This document shows positions 1-8,438 of a stretch of 64,000 nt of DNA, piece by piece (the stretch's first letter is position 1; each line of letters starts with the position of its first letter). Made by a program: the position numbers and the translations under genes. The DNA comes from Enemella evansiae. GTDB lineage: Bacteria > Pseudomonadota > Alphaproteobacteria > Rhodobacterales > Rhodobacteraceae. The stretch lies in contig JAFKDC010000010.1 in the NCBI GenBank assembly GCA_017255395.1, positions 62,001-126,000 of the forward strand. The letters are read 5' to 3'. The notes beneath the pieces were generated by a model that was given only the letters and a program-made list of their open reading frames with translations, was not told the DNA's origin and made no database searches.

Positions 1-111
1 CTCGTCGACGTGCTTCTGGCGGTTGCCGAAAAACGTGTAGATCCCGGCCAGGATGGAGACCGGAAATGCCAGGATGGCGAACAGATCGCGCAGGTAGCTC
101 AGGTCAGGCAT
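1..111 (-). CDS. Phage small membrane protein, DUF2730-like (partial, N-terminal 37 residues)
   Basis: The first 37 codons of a gene that runs off the left edge are visible, beginning MPDLSYLRDLFAIL. A single hydrophobic helix spans about residues 9-29, followed by a polar stretch with a likely coiled-coil start. In Mu-like phages a DUF2730 protein of this shape sits beside the lysis genes. The start ATG overlaps the stop of the upstream holin-like gene (TGATG), so the two are probably translationally coupled. The function is not established; a role linked to lysis or membrane is inferred from position only. Confidence 0.6.
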   Translation of the reverse strand, partial: MPDLSYLRDLFAILAFPVSILAGIYTFFGNRQKHVDE

Positions 112-485
112 CAGGCGGCGGGGTCCTCGGGCTTGTCGCCCTGAATGGATCCGAACGAGATGAAGAGATCCTCCCGGCGAAGCGCGCCATCGATCAGGGA
201 ACCGAGAACCCGCGGGGCAGGTTTCAGGCGTTTGACCGCGTCTGGCACGCTGTCGTGGATGTACTCGAGCGCGTGGGTGGCGGCCGCCTGCCCGGAAAGG
301 CCCCGTGCCAGCGCCGACTGCACGCCGGACATGATGGCCGAATGCAGGGCATCCCGGTGCTTCTCCTCGATCTCGAGGCCGAACCGCTGGCGGGCGGTAT
401 TCGCGGCCCATGCGATCAGCCCTGCCACGAAAAGGCCGGCAATCTCGACAATGGCGGGTTCAAGGGCGGTGAAAAGGGCGTTCAC
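111..485 (-). CDS. Putative phage holin-like membrane protein
   Basis: A 124-residue protein with one clear hydrophobic segment near the N-terminus (about residues 8-30) and a long amphipathic, charged remainder. It lies directly downstream of the endolysin and upstream of a DUF2730-like gene, the usual place for a Mu-like holin or lysis accessory protein. The start is a GTG at 485 with a good AAGGAA ribosome site just upstream; no closer ATG would keep the hydrophobic segment. Sequence alone does not prove pore formation, and it could be another small membrane protein of the lysis cassette. Confidence 0.55.
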   Translation of the reverse strand: MNALFTALEPAIVEIAGLFVAGLIAWAANTARQRFGLEIEEKHRDALHSAIMSGVQSALARGLSGQAAATHALEYIHDSVPDAVKRLKPAPRVLGSLIDGALRREDLFISFGSIQGDKPEDPAA

Positions 486-572
486 GGTGTTTCCTTTCGA
501 TTGGGCGCCCCGGCCCGGGGCTACCTGGGGGAAGGGGACGGGCCGGGGCGAACAGCTCCGGCATGGAGCTGA

Positions 573-1448
573 TCAGAGGTCCGGATTGGCGAGATGGGCT
601 GCGTAGCGCGCGACGATCCAGCCCTCGCGGCCATCCCAGAGCACGCAGAGCCAGTCGCGGCCGCCGAATGTCCCGGTGCGCAGGACAGGCAGCACCGTGC
701 CGTCCGGGATCGTGCCGATGACGTTGGGGTTGAAGCTTGGCCAGCGGCGGTGGTTCAGGTTGCCACCCAATGTGTCGACCTGCACCATCTCACCGTCCAC
801 CGGCTCGGAGCCGTTTTCGGCCTCGGCGTCGGCAGGATCGTCGCGACCGAGGATCCGGGCACGGATATGGTCAAGCGGGAACAGCGGGTTGGTATCGACC
901 TTGCGGCCGGGGCTGACATACCAGTGCGTGGTGATGTCCCGGAGCGTCGGCACCCCATCGAAGAGGGCCTCCAAAAGCTGGATCGTCGCCTCAAGCTGTG
1001 GCTCGGTATAGGCCATCCAGACGCCAGACCCGTGATCCGGGGTCGAGAGGGTCTCGAGTTCATAGCCCTGCGCTTCGTCGAAAACCTGTCCGTACCAGGC
1101 GCGCCCGCGTCCGGTGAAGCCGCGGACGGACGTCATCTTACCCGGGTTCACGATCTCGATCCCGATCGAGAAGCTATTGCACCAGGGGCGACCGTTGAAA
1201 GAGGACGTTCCGGCGTGGTTGGCCCGTCGATTGGTGTCCACCAGCTGGTAGATCGCGCCGTCGCGTTCGACCACGAAATGGACCGAGGCCTTCCCGGTGT
1301 TCGCAGAGGCCAGGTAGCGCGCCGAATTGCCCCGCTCCAGGCGCCCGGCGGTATCGTGCAGGACGACGATTTCCGGGGTGATCACCCCGCCGGTGAAATG
1401 AGCCGCCAGGAAAGGTGCCCCTTCGAGCTTGTGATCCACGATGCGCAT
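573..1448 (-). CDS. Phage endolysin, N-acetylmuramoyl-L-alanine amidase (Amidase_2/PGRP fold)
   Basis: A 291-residue protein whose first 190 residues form an amidase_2 domain. Zinc-binding histidines are visible in IVVLHDTAG (about residue 31) and in ITTHWYVSPGRKVDTN (about residue 172), with the typical SIGIEIVNPG strand between them. The C-terminal 70 residues look like an SH3-type wall-binding module (VLPVLRTGTFGGRDWLCVLW). The enzyme would cut the amide bond between MurNAc and the stem peptide during lysis. There is no signal peptide, consistent with release through a holin. It follows the Mor gene after a 167-bp gap that probably carries the Mor-dependent promoter. Confidence 0.88.
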   Translation of the reverse strand: MRIVDHKLEGAPFLAAHFTGGVITPEIVVLHDTAGRLERGNSARYLASANTGKASVHFVVERDGAIYQLVDTNRRANHAGTSSFNGRPWCNSFSIGIEIVNPGKMTSVRGFTGRGRAWYGQVFDEAQGYELETLSTPDHGSGVWMAYTEPQLEATIQLLEALFDGVPTLRDITTHWYVSPGRKVDTNPLFPLDHIRARILGRDDPADAEAENGSEPVDGEMVQVDTLGGNLNHRRWPSFNPNVIGTIPDGTVLPVLRTGTFGGRDWLCVLWDGREGWIVARYAAHLANPDL

Positions 1449-1615
1449 GTCTGCCTCCGGTGTTGTCCGAGAGGTGCCATGCGCGCGCGAGAAAGTGCCC
1501 GGGGATGTGGTTTGGAGGGTGTCAGATCAGACTGGGCTGGATGATCGACCCGAAGCACGCCGAGAAGCTGCCATGTGTACGGGCGGCGCGCAACGGTGCT
1601 GATATCGCTCCGGTC
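1449..1615 (-). promoter_or_regulatory. Intergenic region between mor and the lysis genes, candidate Mor-activated promoter region
   Basis: In Mu, Mor activates the middle promoter just downstream of its own gene. This 167-bp gap holds no ORF with a convincing start and lies between the Mor-like gene and the endolysin, so it is the natural place for that promoter. I see no clear sigma-70 -35 element, which is usual for Mor-dependent promoters. Assignment is by position only. Confidence 0.3.
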
Positions 1616-2017
1616 CTAGCGGTCGAAAAGGTCGAGCTGTGCACTAATCCCCAGTTCCTCGCGCATGCGGACCCGGAGCTTGTGAACCCATGCGGCTGTA
1701 ACGCCAAACTCTGTGGCGATGTCGTTGGCTGACCGCGTCGGGTGTTCAAGACCCGCGTCGAGGATGGCGGCACGAAGTTCCGAGGCGCGATCCTGCGCCT
1801 GTCTGGCATGGAAACTGGGGATATCGAGGGCGCTGCCACCGAACCGACCCGCCAGCCAGGCGACGACCGGCTCGCCGACCTCTGATGCCAGGCGCGATCC
1901 TGCGGCATTCTTCGGGATATCTCTGCGCTGTCCCCCGGCATTGGCCAGCAGCCGCAACGCGGCCGGTTGCCCGAGATCGCGCTCGAGCTCGTCGATCCAG
2001 GCGTCGGCGCTCTTCAT
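1616..2017 (-). CDS. Mor-family transcription activator (Mu-like middle operon activator)
   Basis: A 133-residue protein of Mor/C family length. An N-terminal dimerisation part carries the family pattern of a Gly-Gly pair, IP, a conserved SRLASEVG and WLAGRFGGSALDIP (about residues 44-67). It is followed by a C-terminal helix-turn-helix (NDIATEFGVTAAWVHKLRVR, about 97-116). In Mu, Mor binds the middle promoter as a dimer and recruits RNA polymerase to start late development. The ATG at 2017 overlaps the stop of the GemA-like gene, so this start fits the overlapping arrangement of the operon. Confidence 0.85.
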   Translation of the reverse strand: MKSADAWIDELERDLGQPAALRLLANAGGQRRDIPKNAAGSRLASEVGEPVVAWLAGRFGGSALDIPSFHARQAQDRASELRAAILDAGLEHPTRSANDIATEFGVTAAWVHKLRVRMREELGISAQLDLFDR

Positions 2018-2460
2018 TCGAAGGTCACTCCAGATCGGCGGCACATATCCTTTAGCGCCCGGATCACGGCGTTGATCTGTGCCGGATCGGACAGTGCATC
2101 GACGTCGATTGGCACGCTGTCCCATGCGTTCTCGAAGCGGGACCGAATGAAGGCGTTCAACCCGTCACGTCCGGGCCGCTTCAGCGCGCCGGCGTCACCG
2201 AGAAGCTTCCAGAGGACATGCACGAAGCGCAGATCACCGCGGGGTGCCAATGGCCTCCCGCGGCGTCCGGATTTCGTGCCGAAAGGCTTGAACCCACGTT
2301 TTTTAAGGGCATCAATCATCCGTTCCAGATCCGGCTCATCCATGTCCGACATGCTGGCCTTGCCGGTCACCGCCAGCTGAAGGTCGCGGCGCGTGTCCTG
2401 GTCCAGCCCGAGATCACGGCAACCCACGTGAATCATGCGCTGGAGGCTGCGAACAGTCAT
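2014..2460 (-). CDS. GemA / gp16 family phage regulatory protein (DUF1018)
   Basis: A 148-residue protein matching the gp16/GemA family, which in Mu is an early protein affecting host DNA supercoiling and expression. Family features seen are the N-terminal RSLQRMIHVGCRDLGLDQDT (a short helical block), the central basic stretch around KRGFKPFGTKSGRRGRP, and a C-terminal DAQIN-type helix (LSDPAQINAVIRALKDMCRR). It overlaps its neighbours at both ends by four bases (ATGA), so it is probably translationally coupled. The molecular activity is unproven for the family as a whole. Confidence 0.8.
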   Translation of the reverse strand: MTVRSLQRMIHVGCRDLGLDQDTRRDLQLAVTGKASMSDMDEPDLERMIDALKKRGFKPFGTKSGRRGRPLAPRGDLRFVHVLWKLLGDAGALKRPGRDGLNAFIRSRFENAWDSVPIDVDALSDPAQINAVIRALKDMCRRSGVTFE

Positions 2461-3002
2461 GATTGCCGCTCCATCTCATGACGGCAGCGCGAGCAGAGCC
2501 CGTCGGTGGCGTCACCAGCCCGGAACAGCCGGTCGCAGAGCCTGCAGTTTTCAGCGTCGGGATCCCCGGTGGCGATGGGAACGATTGTGGTCGCGGGCTG
2601 CCTGGTGACGACCGGAACCGGATCAAAGGGCCGAGGTGCGGGAAGGTCACGCAGCCTGTTCTGCAGGCGCGTCCATGCCGCGTATTTCCCGCGCAGGCGA
2701 TTGAACTCGACACCGAGCAGGCCTGCGATCTTCTTCATCTCATCGCCGTTCTGGATGGCCTGGAAAGCCTGCACCCACTCCTCGTCGGTGGGCTCGGCGG
2801 TCTGAGCAACGGCTGCGACCTTGATGGCCACCGTTGCGGAAGCGGCGTCAGGTACCCGCGCCGCGGGCTCTTCGCGGCGGGACAAGACCCCGAAATACCG
2901 CTCCGCATGATCACGATCACGGAAGATCGCGATGACGGTGGGCTTTATCTCGACCAGTTCGACGGTGCCGTCATCGAGGTCGCGCAGTTCGTATCCGTTC
3001 AT
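2457..3002 (-). CDS. Phage early protein of unknown function with C-terminal zinc-ribbon-like Cys pairs
   Basis: A 181-residue protein I do not recognise. The start ATG at 3002 is chosen because GGAGAAG lies just upstream; a longer frame begins at 3041 but lacks such a site. The N-terminal half is acidic. The middle contains a helix-turn-helix-like segment (MKKIAGLLGVEFNRLRGKYA) that may bind DNA. The C-terminus has two Cys pairs, CRLC and CSRC, about 18 residues apart, consistent with one zinc-binding site. Its place among early regulatory genes suggests a DNA- or RNA-binding regulator; this is inference. Confidence 0.7.
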   Translation of the reverse strand: MNGYELRDLDDGTVELVEIKPTVIAIFRDRDHAERYFGVLSRREEPAARVPDAASATVAIKVAAVAQTAEPTDEEWVQAFQAIQNGDEMKKIAGLLGVEFNRLRGKYAAWTRLQNRLRDLPAPRPFDPVPVVTRQPATTIVPIATGDPDAENCRLCDRLFRAGDATDGLCSRCRHEMERQS

Positions 3003-3069
3003 GAACTTCTCCGGCTGCTCGTCAGGCCCTGGCAACCACACCAGGACGACGCCCCGAGGGGCGTTTCGC

Positions 3070-3339
3070 TTACTTGGGCGCCTTCGCGGCCTTGAAGGTC
3101 AGGCGGCTCGAGGCCGCGATCTCGATCGGTTCGCCGGTGCGGGGATTGCGGCCCGTCCGGGCAGCGGACTGCTTCTCGACGAAGCTGCCGAAGCCCTTGA
3201 GGCTGATCTTGTCGCCGGCGGCGCAGCGCTTCTGGATTTCGGCGATCAGCGCTTCGGTGATGTCCTTCACGGCCGCCTGGCTGTGGTTCAGCTTCGCAGC
3301 GACGTCCTTAATCAGGTCGGTTTTCGTGACAGTGGTCAT
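3070..3339 (-). CDS. HU-family DNA-binding protein, phage-encoded
   Basis: An 89-residue HU/IHF family protein. The start MTTVTKTDLIKDVA is preferred to an ATG twelve bases upstream because of ribosome-site spacing. The family fold is clear: two N-terminal helices, the GDKISLKGFGSFV beta-arm base and the ARTGRNPRTGEPIEI arm that inserts into the minor groove, ending in a basic tail. HU/IHF is needed for assembly of the Mu transpososome in the model phage, so a phage copy could serve transposition or replication here. It stands apart from neighbours by about 60 bases on each side, unlike most early genes. Confidence 0.92.
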   Translation of the reverse strand: MTTVTKTDLIKDVAAKLNHSQAAVKDITEALIAEIQKRCAAGDKISLKGFGSFVEKQSAARTGRNPRTGEPIEIAASSRLTFKAAKAPK

Positions 3340-3396
3340 GGGGTTCTCCATGGGTTGGGGTATGTCCCGGCCAGACCGCCCGGCCGGGGTCGTGGG

Positions 3397-4059
3397 TCAG
3401 GCTTTCGCCAAATCGATGGTGACGGCCGTCCAGGGGGCCTCGGTGTGCTCACGCATCAGAATCCGGTAGTAGGTCTTCGACCCCACCACCCGGATCGCCT
3501 CGCGGATCGCATCCATGGCCCGGTTCCAGCGTGCATCCTCGACATCGAGGCGCAGGAGGGTGAACAGCAGCGCCCGGTTCACCTGGCCTTCCTTGTCGGT
3601 ATTGAAAGTGCTGGTGATCAGCGCCCGGATTTCGGGCCGGCTGTCCTCGGACCACTCGTTCAGGCATTCGTCCAGAAGCGTCTTGGCGGTTTGCAGCTCG
3701 GGGCCGAAATCGAGCAGATCGTTGACCCGCACCTCGACTTTCATCAGCCCGTCGTGCGTCTGGTAGGTGCGGTTACCCTTCGGCCCGCCCTTGGTCAGGC
3801 CATACTGCTGCGCCAGCAACTCGTCGAAGGAGCCGAGATCCTCATAGGTGTGGGCCTTGAAGCGGCGCACCTGGTCGCTCAGCGCCAGGGCGAAGCCCAT
3901 GACCTTGCGGACCGTCTCGTCCTCGAGCAGGTGCTGCGGCTTGATCAGTTCGAGCGGGGTCAAATTGCCCTTGGCGTCCTGCATGTAGGTCTTTCCGTGA
4001 ACCTCTACCCGGCCATCCGGGACGGGTGCGGGTTCGAACACGGTCGAATGGGCGCTCAT
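3397..4059 (-). CDS. DUF3164 family phage protein
   Basis: A 220-residue protein of the DUF3164 family, common in the early region of Mu-like phages. The conserved core is visible: GKTYMQDAKGNLTPLELIKP near residue 20, the DETVRKVMGFALALSDQV helix, and the TYQTHDGLMKVEVRVNDLL strand pair near residue 100. The function is unknown; position suggests a role in phage DNA replication or host takeover. The ATG at 4059 overlaps the previous stop (ATGA). The protein is soluble with no signal peptide. Confidence 0.8.
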   Translation of the reverse strand: MSAHSTVFEPAPVPDGRVEVHGKTYMQDAKGNLTPLELIKPQHLLEDETVRKVMGFALALSDQVRRFKAHTYEDLGSFDELLAQQYGLTKGGPKGNRTYQTHDGLMKVEVRVNDLLDFGPELQTAKTLLDECLNEWSEDSRPEIRALITSTFNTDKEGQVNRALLFTLLRLDVEDARWNRAMDAIREAIRVVGSKTYYRILMREHTEAPWTAVTIDLAKA

Positions 4060-4322
4060 GATGTTTCTCCTTTGAGCAGGTGCTCCTGGTGATCGGTCGC
4101 GAGCGCATCGAGCGCCGCGCCGAAGGTCCGGAGGGGTTGGGACAGGCGCTTTCTGTCCGACAGGGCCTTTCCGGCCTCGGCCAAGTCGACAAGGAAACGT
4201 TCCTCCTCGCCGTCGCTTGTGCGTTCGGTGGCCAGATGCCCCAAGATGTCGGAAAAGCTCAGCTCTCCGTGCCAGATTGCCTCCGCAACCTGATCTTCGG
4301 AAATAGTAATCGACATGCTCAT
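4056..4322 (-). CDS. Small phage early protein, unknown function
   Basis: An 88-residue, mostly helical and acidic protein (MSMSITISEDQVAEAIWHGE). I recognise no domain. It overlaps the upstream and downstream genes by four bases at both ends, which supports it being translated. It has no membrane segment or Cys motif. Confidence 0.65.
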   Translation of the reverse strand: MSMSITISEDQVAEAIWHGELSFSDILGHLATERTSDGEEERFLVDLAEAGKALSDRKRLSQPLRTFGAALDALATDHQEHLLKGETS

Positions 4323-4546
4323 GCCGCACCTCCGACCGCGCGGGCTGCGGCCTGGACGTCGCCGAGCCGGGCATGAAACGCCTCCTGGCAGGCCGGTCCG
4401 CCGCCGGTGCATTCCACGTAGGCCGCCAGCGCCTCGATCTCGTCATGCGTGACCATCTCGGTTCCGCGCCGGCCGCGCGTGTCGATCTTGGCCATCGCCG
4501 AGCCGCACAGGGCCAGCATTTCGGGTTCGGTGAAACGGTCAGGCAT
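4319..4546 (-). CDS. Small phage early protein, unknown function
   Basis: A 75-residue protein beginning MPDRFTEPEMLALCGSAMAK, with helical propensity and an IEALAAYVECTGGGPACQEA segment holding two Cys. No family is recognised. Its start overlaps the upstream stop as TGATG and its stop overlaps the next start as ATGA, so it is part of the coupled early operon. Confidence 0.6.
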   Translation of the reverse strand: MPDRFTEPEMLALCGSAMAKIDTRGRRGTEMVTHDEIEALAAYVECTGGGPACQEAFHARLGDVQAAARAVGGAA

Positions 4547-4914
4547 CAGTCCTGGTCCTTTCGGTTGCGGGGGCACGCGTTGCAGGCGCGGAACATGCGC
4601 TGGCGGGTGCTGTTGACGTTCGAGTAGGTCTGGCTCTTCGCGCGCCAGTCGCGGCAGACGTCGCGGCGGATCTCGCCCAGAACCGGGCACGCGACGCGCT
4701 GCCGCTCGAAGACCCCGCGGACGAGATCCTCGATCGCGGTCATGTCGCCCTTGTAACGGTTGCGCAGGACGCCCGAGACCATGGAGGGAGAGCGCCTCAG
4801 CCGCGCCGCCACCCTGTTCTGGCTGGACGCCGCGCATTCGACTGCCAACCGTTCCACCCAGTCAGGCAGATCCTGCCCCCAGGCCGCGCGGGCGGTCTCC
4901 AAAGGGCCGCTCAT
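4546..4914 (-). CDS. Phage early DNA-binding-like protein with Cys cluster
   Basis: A 122-residue protein. Residues about 15-60 form a helix-turn-helix-like region in which SSQNRVAARLRRSPSMVSGV would include the recognition helix, similar to small phage transcriptional regulators. The C-terminal half contains a CP...C and a CNACP group with a run of basic residues, a possible metal site. The ATG at 4914 overlaps the stop of the preceding gene (ATGA). A regulatory role in the early operon is likely but not shown. Confidence 0.65.
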   Translation of the reverse strand: MSGPLETARAAWGQDLPDWVERLAVECAASSQNRVAARLRRSPSMVSGVLRNRYKGDMTAIEDLVRGVFERQRVACPVLGEIRRDVCRDWRAKSQTYSNVNSTRQRMFRACNACPRNRKDQD

Positions 4915-5501
4915 GCCTGGCTTCCCGGCATGTAGACCGCGCCGGTGTTCGGATCGAACACCTGCTTGACGCGCTGCACCTTGGGAGGACGAGGACCGCT
5001 GTCGCGGATCAGGGCGTATTGCGCGATGCGCCCCTTCACGGGGTCCGCCTTCTTCAAGACGCGCAGATACCCCGTGGAGAGCAGCATCTTGCAATAAGCT
5101 CGTGCGGCCCCCTCGGTAATGTCCACCGTCGCGGTTTCCGTCAGGTCGCGGAACGAGAACTTCTTGAGGATGCGCATGCTCCGCCACATCTGATCCGTGG
5201 CGACGCCCTGCGTGACCTCGGAGCCATCGGCCCGCAGGCGGGGTGCGTGATGGCCGGTGTCCCGGATCAGGCTGTAGGTCGCCGCCTGTCCGCGCACCGC
5301 CGCGGGCTCGTGCGTGACGTATTTGGCGGCGGCAAGGCAGCCGAGATAGTCGTGAACGGTCTTGCGGGCGGCCCCCGTGGCCTCGACAAGATCCGTCGTC
5401 GTAAACGGCCGACCCAGCCCGCGCATCGCCGTCCAGATCTCCTGGCGACCGGGGGTGCCTGCATCGGCGGGTCTGCGCCCGCTTTTCCCTGCCTTGACCA
5501 T
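4911..5501 (-). CDS. Phage protein with two tandem winged-helix-like repeats
   Basis: A 196-residue protein made of two similar units, about residues 20-92 and 103-177. Matching landmarks are EIWTAMRGLG against QMWRSMRILK at the start of each unit and YSLIRDTGHHAP against YALIRDSGPRPP at the end. Each unit resembles a winged helix that could bind one operator half. The start at 5501 overlaps the MuB stop (TGATG). It probably regulates or assists transposition, given its place right after MuB; the exact role is unknown. Confidence 0.7.
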   Translation of the reverse strand: MVKAGKSGRRPADAGTPGRQEIWTAMRGLGRPFTTTDLVEATGAARKTVHDYLGCLAAAKYVTHEPAAVRGQAATYSLIRDTGHHAPRLRADGSEVTQGVATDQMWRSMRILKKFSFRDLTETATVDITEGAARAYCKMLLSTGYLRVLKKADPVKGRIAQYALIRDSGPRPPKVQRVKQVFDPNTGAVYMPGSQA

Positions 5502-6250
5502 CAGATGTTCCCCCTCGGGCGCGGGGCCTCTCCGGTGAAGAAGCGGATGTCCTTGATGTCGGATTTCGCGACCGTGGTCTTGCCTGCCCGCATCATGTTC
5601 TCGGACAGGACGTTCAGGTTCACCACGATGCGCCGTGCGCGGGCCTGCGAAAGCTCCAGCAGGTGTTCGAGTACCTCCCGGTCGATTTCGAGCCCCGGGC
5701 ATTTCAGCTGTGCCAGCAAGGACATCTCGCGGAGATCGCAGGGCTGGGCCTGAACCCAGTCCAGCATGCGGTTATGCACACGCTCCCAGCGCGCCAGCGT
5801 CTGCGGCAACATCTCCTCGCCGATCAGGATCACCGTCCCGCCGATCGAGCTTTCGTAGATGTCGCGCACGATCCCGATCAGACCCGGCTTGGCGAGAAGA
5901 TGCGCCTCGTCCAGCAGCAGAGGGCGGCGCGATTTCGCCAGCTCCTCGCCGATCTGGTCGACCATATCGCCGATCGTGCCCGAGGGCGGCATGCCCATGC
6001 TCTCGACGATCTTGGCCACGAACTTCTTGCGCGACCAGCTCTCCTTCACCTCGACGTGGTAACAATCGTACTCGTTGGCGTTCCACGCCGCCGCGACCGT
6101 CTTGCCGAGACCGCTGGGCCCCGAGAAACACGCCATGCCCGGCAGATCCGGGTCGCGCTGGCGCACGCGCTCGATCAGCTCCGTCAGAAGCATCACGTTG
6201 CGCAGCGGCATTACGCTCGTCACCGTGTTGACCATTCCTGCTCCGTCCAT
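5501..6250 (-). CDS. MuB-type transposition ATPase
   Basis: A 249-residue AAA+ ATPase of the MuB/TniB type. The Walker A motif is FSGPSGLGKTVAA (about residue 43) and Walker B is RPLLLDEAHLL (about 107). In Mu, MuB binds target DNA as ATP filaments, delivers it to the transpososome and gives target immunity. The protein is shorter than Mu MuB and lacks most of its N-terminal DNA-binding domain, as in many Mu-like phages of alphaproteobacteria. Two adjacent ATGs (6253 and 6250) follow an AAGGAG site; the second has better spacing. Confidence 0.9.
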   Translation of the reverse strand: MDGAGMVNTVTSVMPLRNVMLLTELIERVRQRDPDLPGMACFSGPSGLGKTVAAAWNANEYDCYHVEVKESWSRKKFVAKIVESMGMPPSGTIGDMVDQIGEELAKSRRPLLLDEAHLLAKPGLIGIVRDIYESSIGGTVILIGEEMLPQTLARWERVHNRMLDWVQAQPCDLREMSLLAQLKCPGLEIDREVLEHLLELSQARARRIVVNLNVLSENMMRAGKTTVAKSDIKDIRFFTGEAPRPRGNI

Positions 6251-6320
6251 CATTCTCTCCTTGCTTGTACCGACCGCCGCCGAGGGGTTTGACCTTGCCC
6301 CCGGCGGCACCCGGGTTTCC

Positions 6321-8438
6321 TCAACCGATCAGCGACTGGCCGAACCTTTCGTAGTTCAGGCGCATGGCTCGGTATTCAGGGAGACGCCGCATGCGCTCCC
6401 AGAATTCTGCATCTTCCTTCGAGATCGCCTCACCGGCCTCGGACCGCTTCTCGATCTCCAGCGCACGGCGGAACCGGTCCGTCGCGGTCTCTGCGGCGGC
6501 CTTCGGCTCCGCGCGCCGCTTCCCGAACTCCGCCTGGAAGACAGCAATCCGGTCATCGGCCGAGGTGTCCGGCACAGGCGTCGGGCGCGTCACAAGAGGC
6601 TTGCGGTGTCGGGCCGGGGCCATCTCGACCACCTTCGCCTCGACCAGCGCGGTCTGCGGCGCGGGGATCTCATCCAGAACGGCGGCGAAGTCCTGCACCG
6701 ATACTGGCCGCATCGCCTCGAGCAGTTCCTTCTCCGCCTTGCGGCGCCGACGTTGGATCCGGGCATCCAGTTTCGCCCCGACCATGTCGAAGAACCCGAC
6801 CTTTTCCCGGCACTCTGCGTACCCAAGGTATTCGCCGGTCAGGGTGTAGACATAGCTGCCCTCGTGAAGGTTCTCGGGGTTGAAGCGCGCGACCACCCTC
6901 TGACCAGCGTGTTCATTCATCCAGTCGGCCCAGTAGACGTTCTTGTGCAGGGTCATCTGGCCGTGGGTCTTGTGCAGCTTGCGCACCTCCTGGCCCATCA
7001 GCCAGAGGCGCTGCTGCTCAGCCGTGGCCTTGCGGACAGGGCTGTCGGCATAGCTCTCGGCAAAGGTGTCGTCGAAGCTGCGCCCCTTCGCGGTGGGGCT
7101 GAGACGCCCGTCGCGCGCATTATGCTCCCGGATGCCTTCGTCCAGCACCCGCAGGAAGGTCTCCAGCGGGATGGCCCGTGATCCGTAATCCTCGGGCTTG
7201 GCGTCGGGCTTCTTGCCGACGTAGGCGCCGGCAAACCGCGGATCGAGCGCGATATCGTCCGCGAAATCCCGGAACCCGCGTTCGATCGGCTTGGCCTGCC
7301 CGTGACCGGGCCGCGCCCAGTGCAGGAGGATCCCCATCAACGGCAGAACGCCGAGCGCGTCGTCTTCCCGGACCTTGAACCGGAAGCGGGTCGGAGCGCC
7401 GCCGGTCAGCCACTTGTTGGCAAACTCTCGACCGTTGTCGAAGAGGCAATGCTTCGGGATGCCCCAGCGCTCCACCAGTTCGCCGAAAGCCGCCATGACC
7501 GCGACCTTGTTCGGATCGAGGTCGACGCGCCACGACAGGATCTTGTTGGAATAAAGGTCCTGAAAGGCCACGATCTGCGGGCGGACGGGCTTCTCGATCC
7601 CCGGCCAGGCGACGAACACGTCGATCTTGTGGCAGTCCGCGTTCACGCCCTCGAGCGCGGTCAACGTCGACCGGTCGCGGATCTGGGGCGGGAAACACTT
7701 CGCCAGCCCCGCTTCGCCCTGCCGTGCGAAGATCTGAGACACAAGCGGCACGTTGTCGTTCATCCACCGCCGCGCCGTGCGCTCGGTCAGGACGGCATGG
7801 CCGTGCCGCTTGCAGGCCTTCACGACCCGGCGGTAGGAACTGGTGAAGCTGTGCGGCCCGAGGCGCAGGTAATCCGCGCGGAGCCAATCGTAGAACTCCA
7901 CCGCCGCAACGGCGGATTTCGCCTTCTTGCCGCTTTCGCCATGCCGGGGTGCCAGGTAGGCCAGACGGTCCTCGACCGCGACGCCGTCGACGAGCCCGAA
8001 GTAGTTCCAGACCGTCCGCGTACTGCAATTGCGCTTCTCGGCGATCATCTCGACCGCGAGGAACTTCGACGTCAACGCCACGAGGGCCTCGACCTCCTGC
8101 AGGATCCGGAGCCGGTCGCGTGCCTTCGCCTTGGTCTTCTCGGGCTGCTGGTCGAACCAGGCCCAGGCCTCGTCCCGATCGGGGCGATCCGTGCACGACG
8201 GCTCGGACCCGGCCTGCGCCAGGAGGGCGCGTTGGGCCTGTGTCGGGAAGATCTGCCAATGATACTCCCAGCCGCCGCCACGCCCCTTGCGCTTGCGCGC
8301 GTGTTCGGGGTGATCGCGCCAACCGTCGCGCTTGGCCTGCGCATCGACCCCCTGGCGGGTATCGGGCAGGTGCGGCAGGTCAGCGTCCGCGATCTCGGCG
8401 GCCGTCCACCAGACCTTATCCGGGGTCAAAGCGCTCAT
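6321..8438 (-). CDS. MuA-type DDE transposase
   Basis: A 705-residue transposase that cuts and joins the phage ends. The N-terminus (VWWTAAEIADADLPHLPDT) is the Mu DNA-binding winged-helix (HTH_Tnp_Mu) that recognises end sites. A rve-type catalytic core follows, with acidic residues visible in NADCHKIDVFV, in CLFDNGREFAN and in KPIERGFRDFADD, corresponding to D, D and E of Mu MuA. The mu-C-terminal beta-barrel domain follows, with a basic tail that would contact MuB. The start at 8438 overlaps the stop of the ParB-like gene (ATGA); an upstream in-frame start at 8534 lies inside that gene. Confidence 0.95.
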   Translation of the reverse strand: MSALTPDKVWWTAAEIADADLPHLPDTRQGVDAQAKRDGWRDHPEHARKRKGRGGGWEYHWQIFPTQAQRALLAQAGSEPSCTDRPDRDEAWAWFDQQPEKTKAKARDRLRILQEVEALVALTSKFLAVEMIAEKRNCSTRTVWNYFGLVDGVAVEDRLAYLAPRHGESGKKAKSAVAAVEFYDWLRADYLRLGPHSFTSSYRRVVKACKRHGHAVLTERTARRWMNDNVPLVSQIFARQGEAGLAKCFPPQIRDRSTLTALEGVNADCHKIDVFVAWPGIEKPVRPQIVAFQDLYSNKILSWRVDLDPNKVAVMAAFGELVERWGIPKHCLFDNGREFANKWLTGGAPTRFRFKVREDDALGVLPLMGILLHWARPGHGQAKPIERGFRDFADDIALDPRFAGAYVGKKPDAKPEDYGSRAIPLETFLRVLDEGIREHNARDGRLSPTAKGRSFDDTFAESYADSPVRKATAEQQRLWLMGQEVRKLHKTHGQMTLHKNVYWADWMNEHAGQRVVARFNPENLHEGSYVYTLTGEYLGYAECREKVGFFDMVGAKLDARIQRRRRKAEKELLEAMRPVSVQDFAAVLDEIPAPQTALVEAKVVEMAPARHRKPLVTRPTPVPDTSADDRIAVFQAEFGKRRAEPKAAAETATDRFRRALEIEKRSEAGEAISKEDAEFWERMRRLPEYRAMRLNYERFGQSLIG

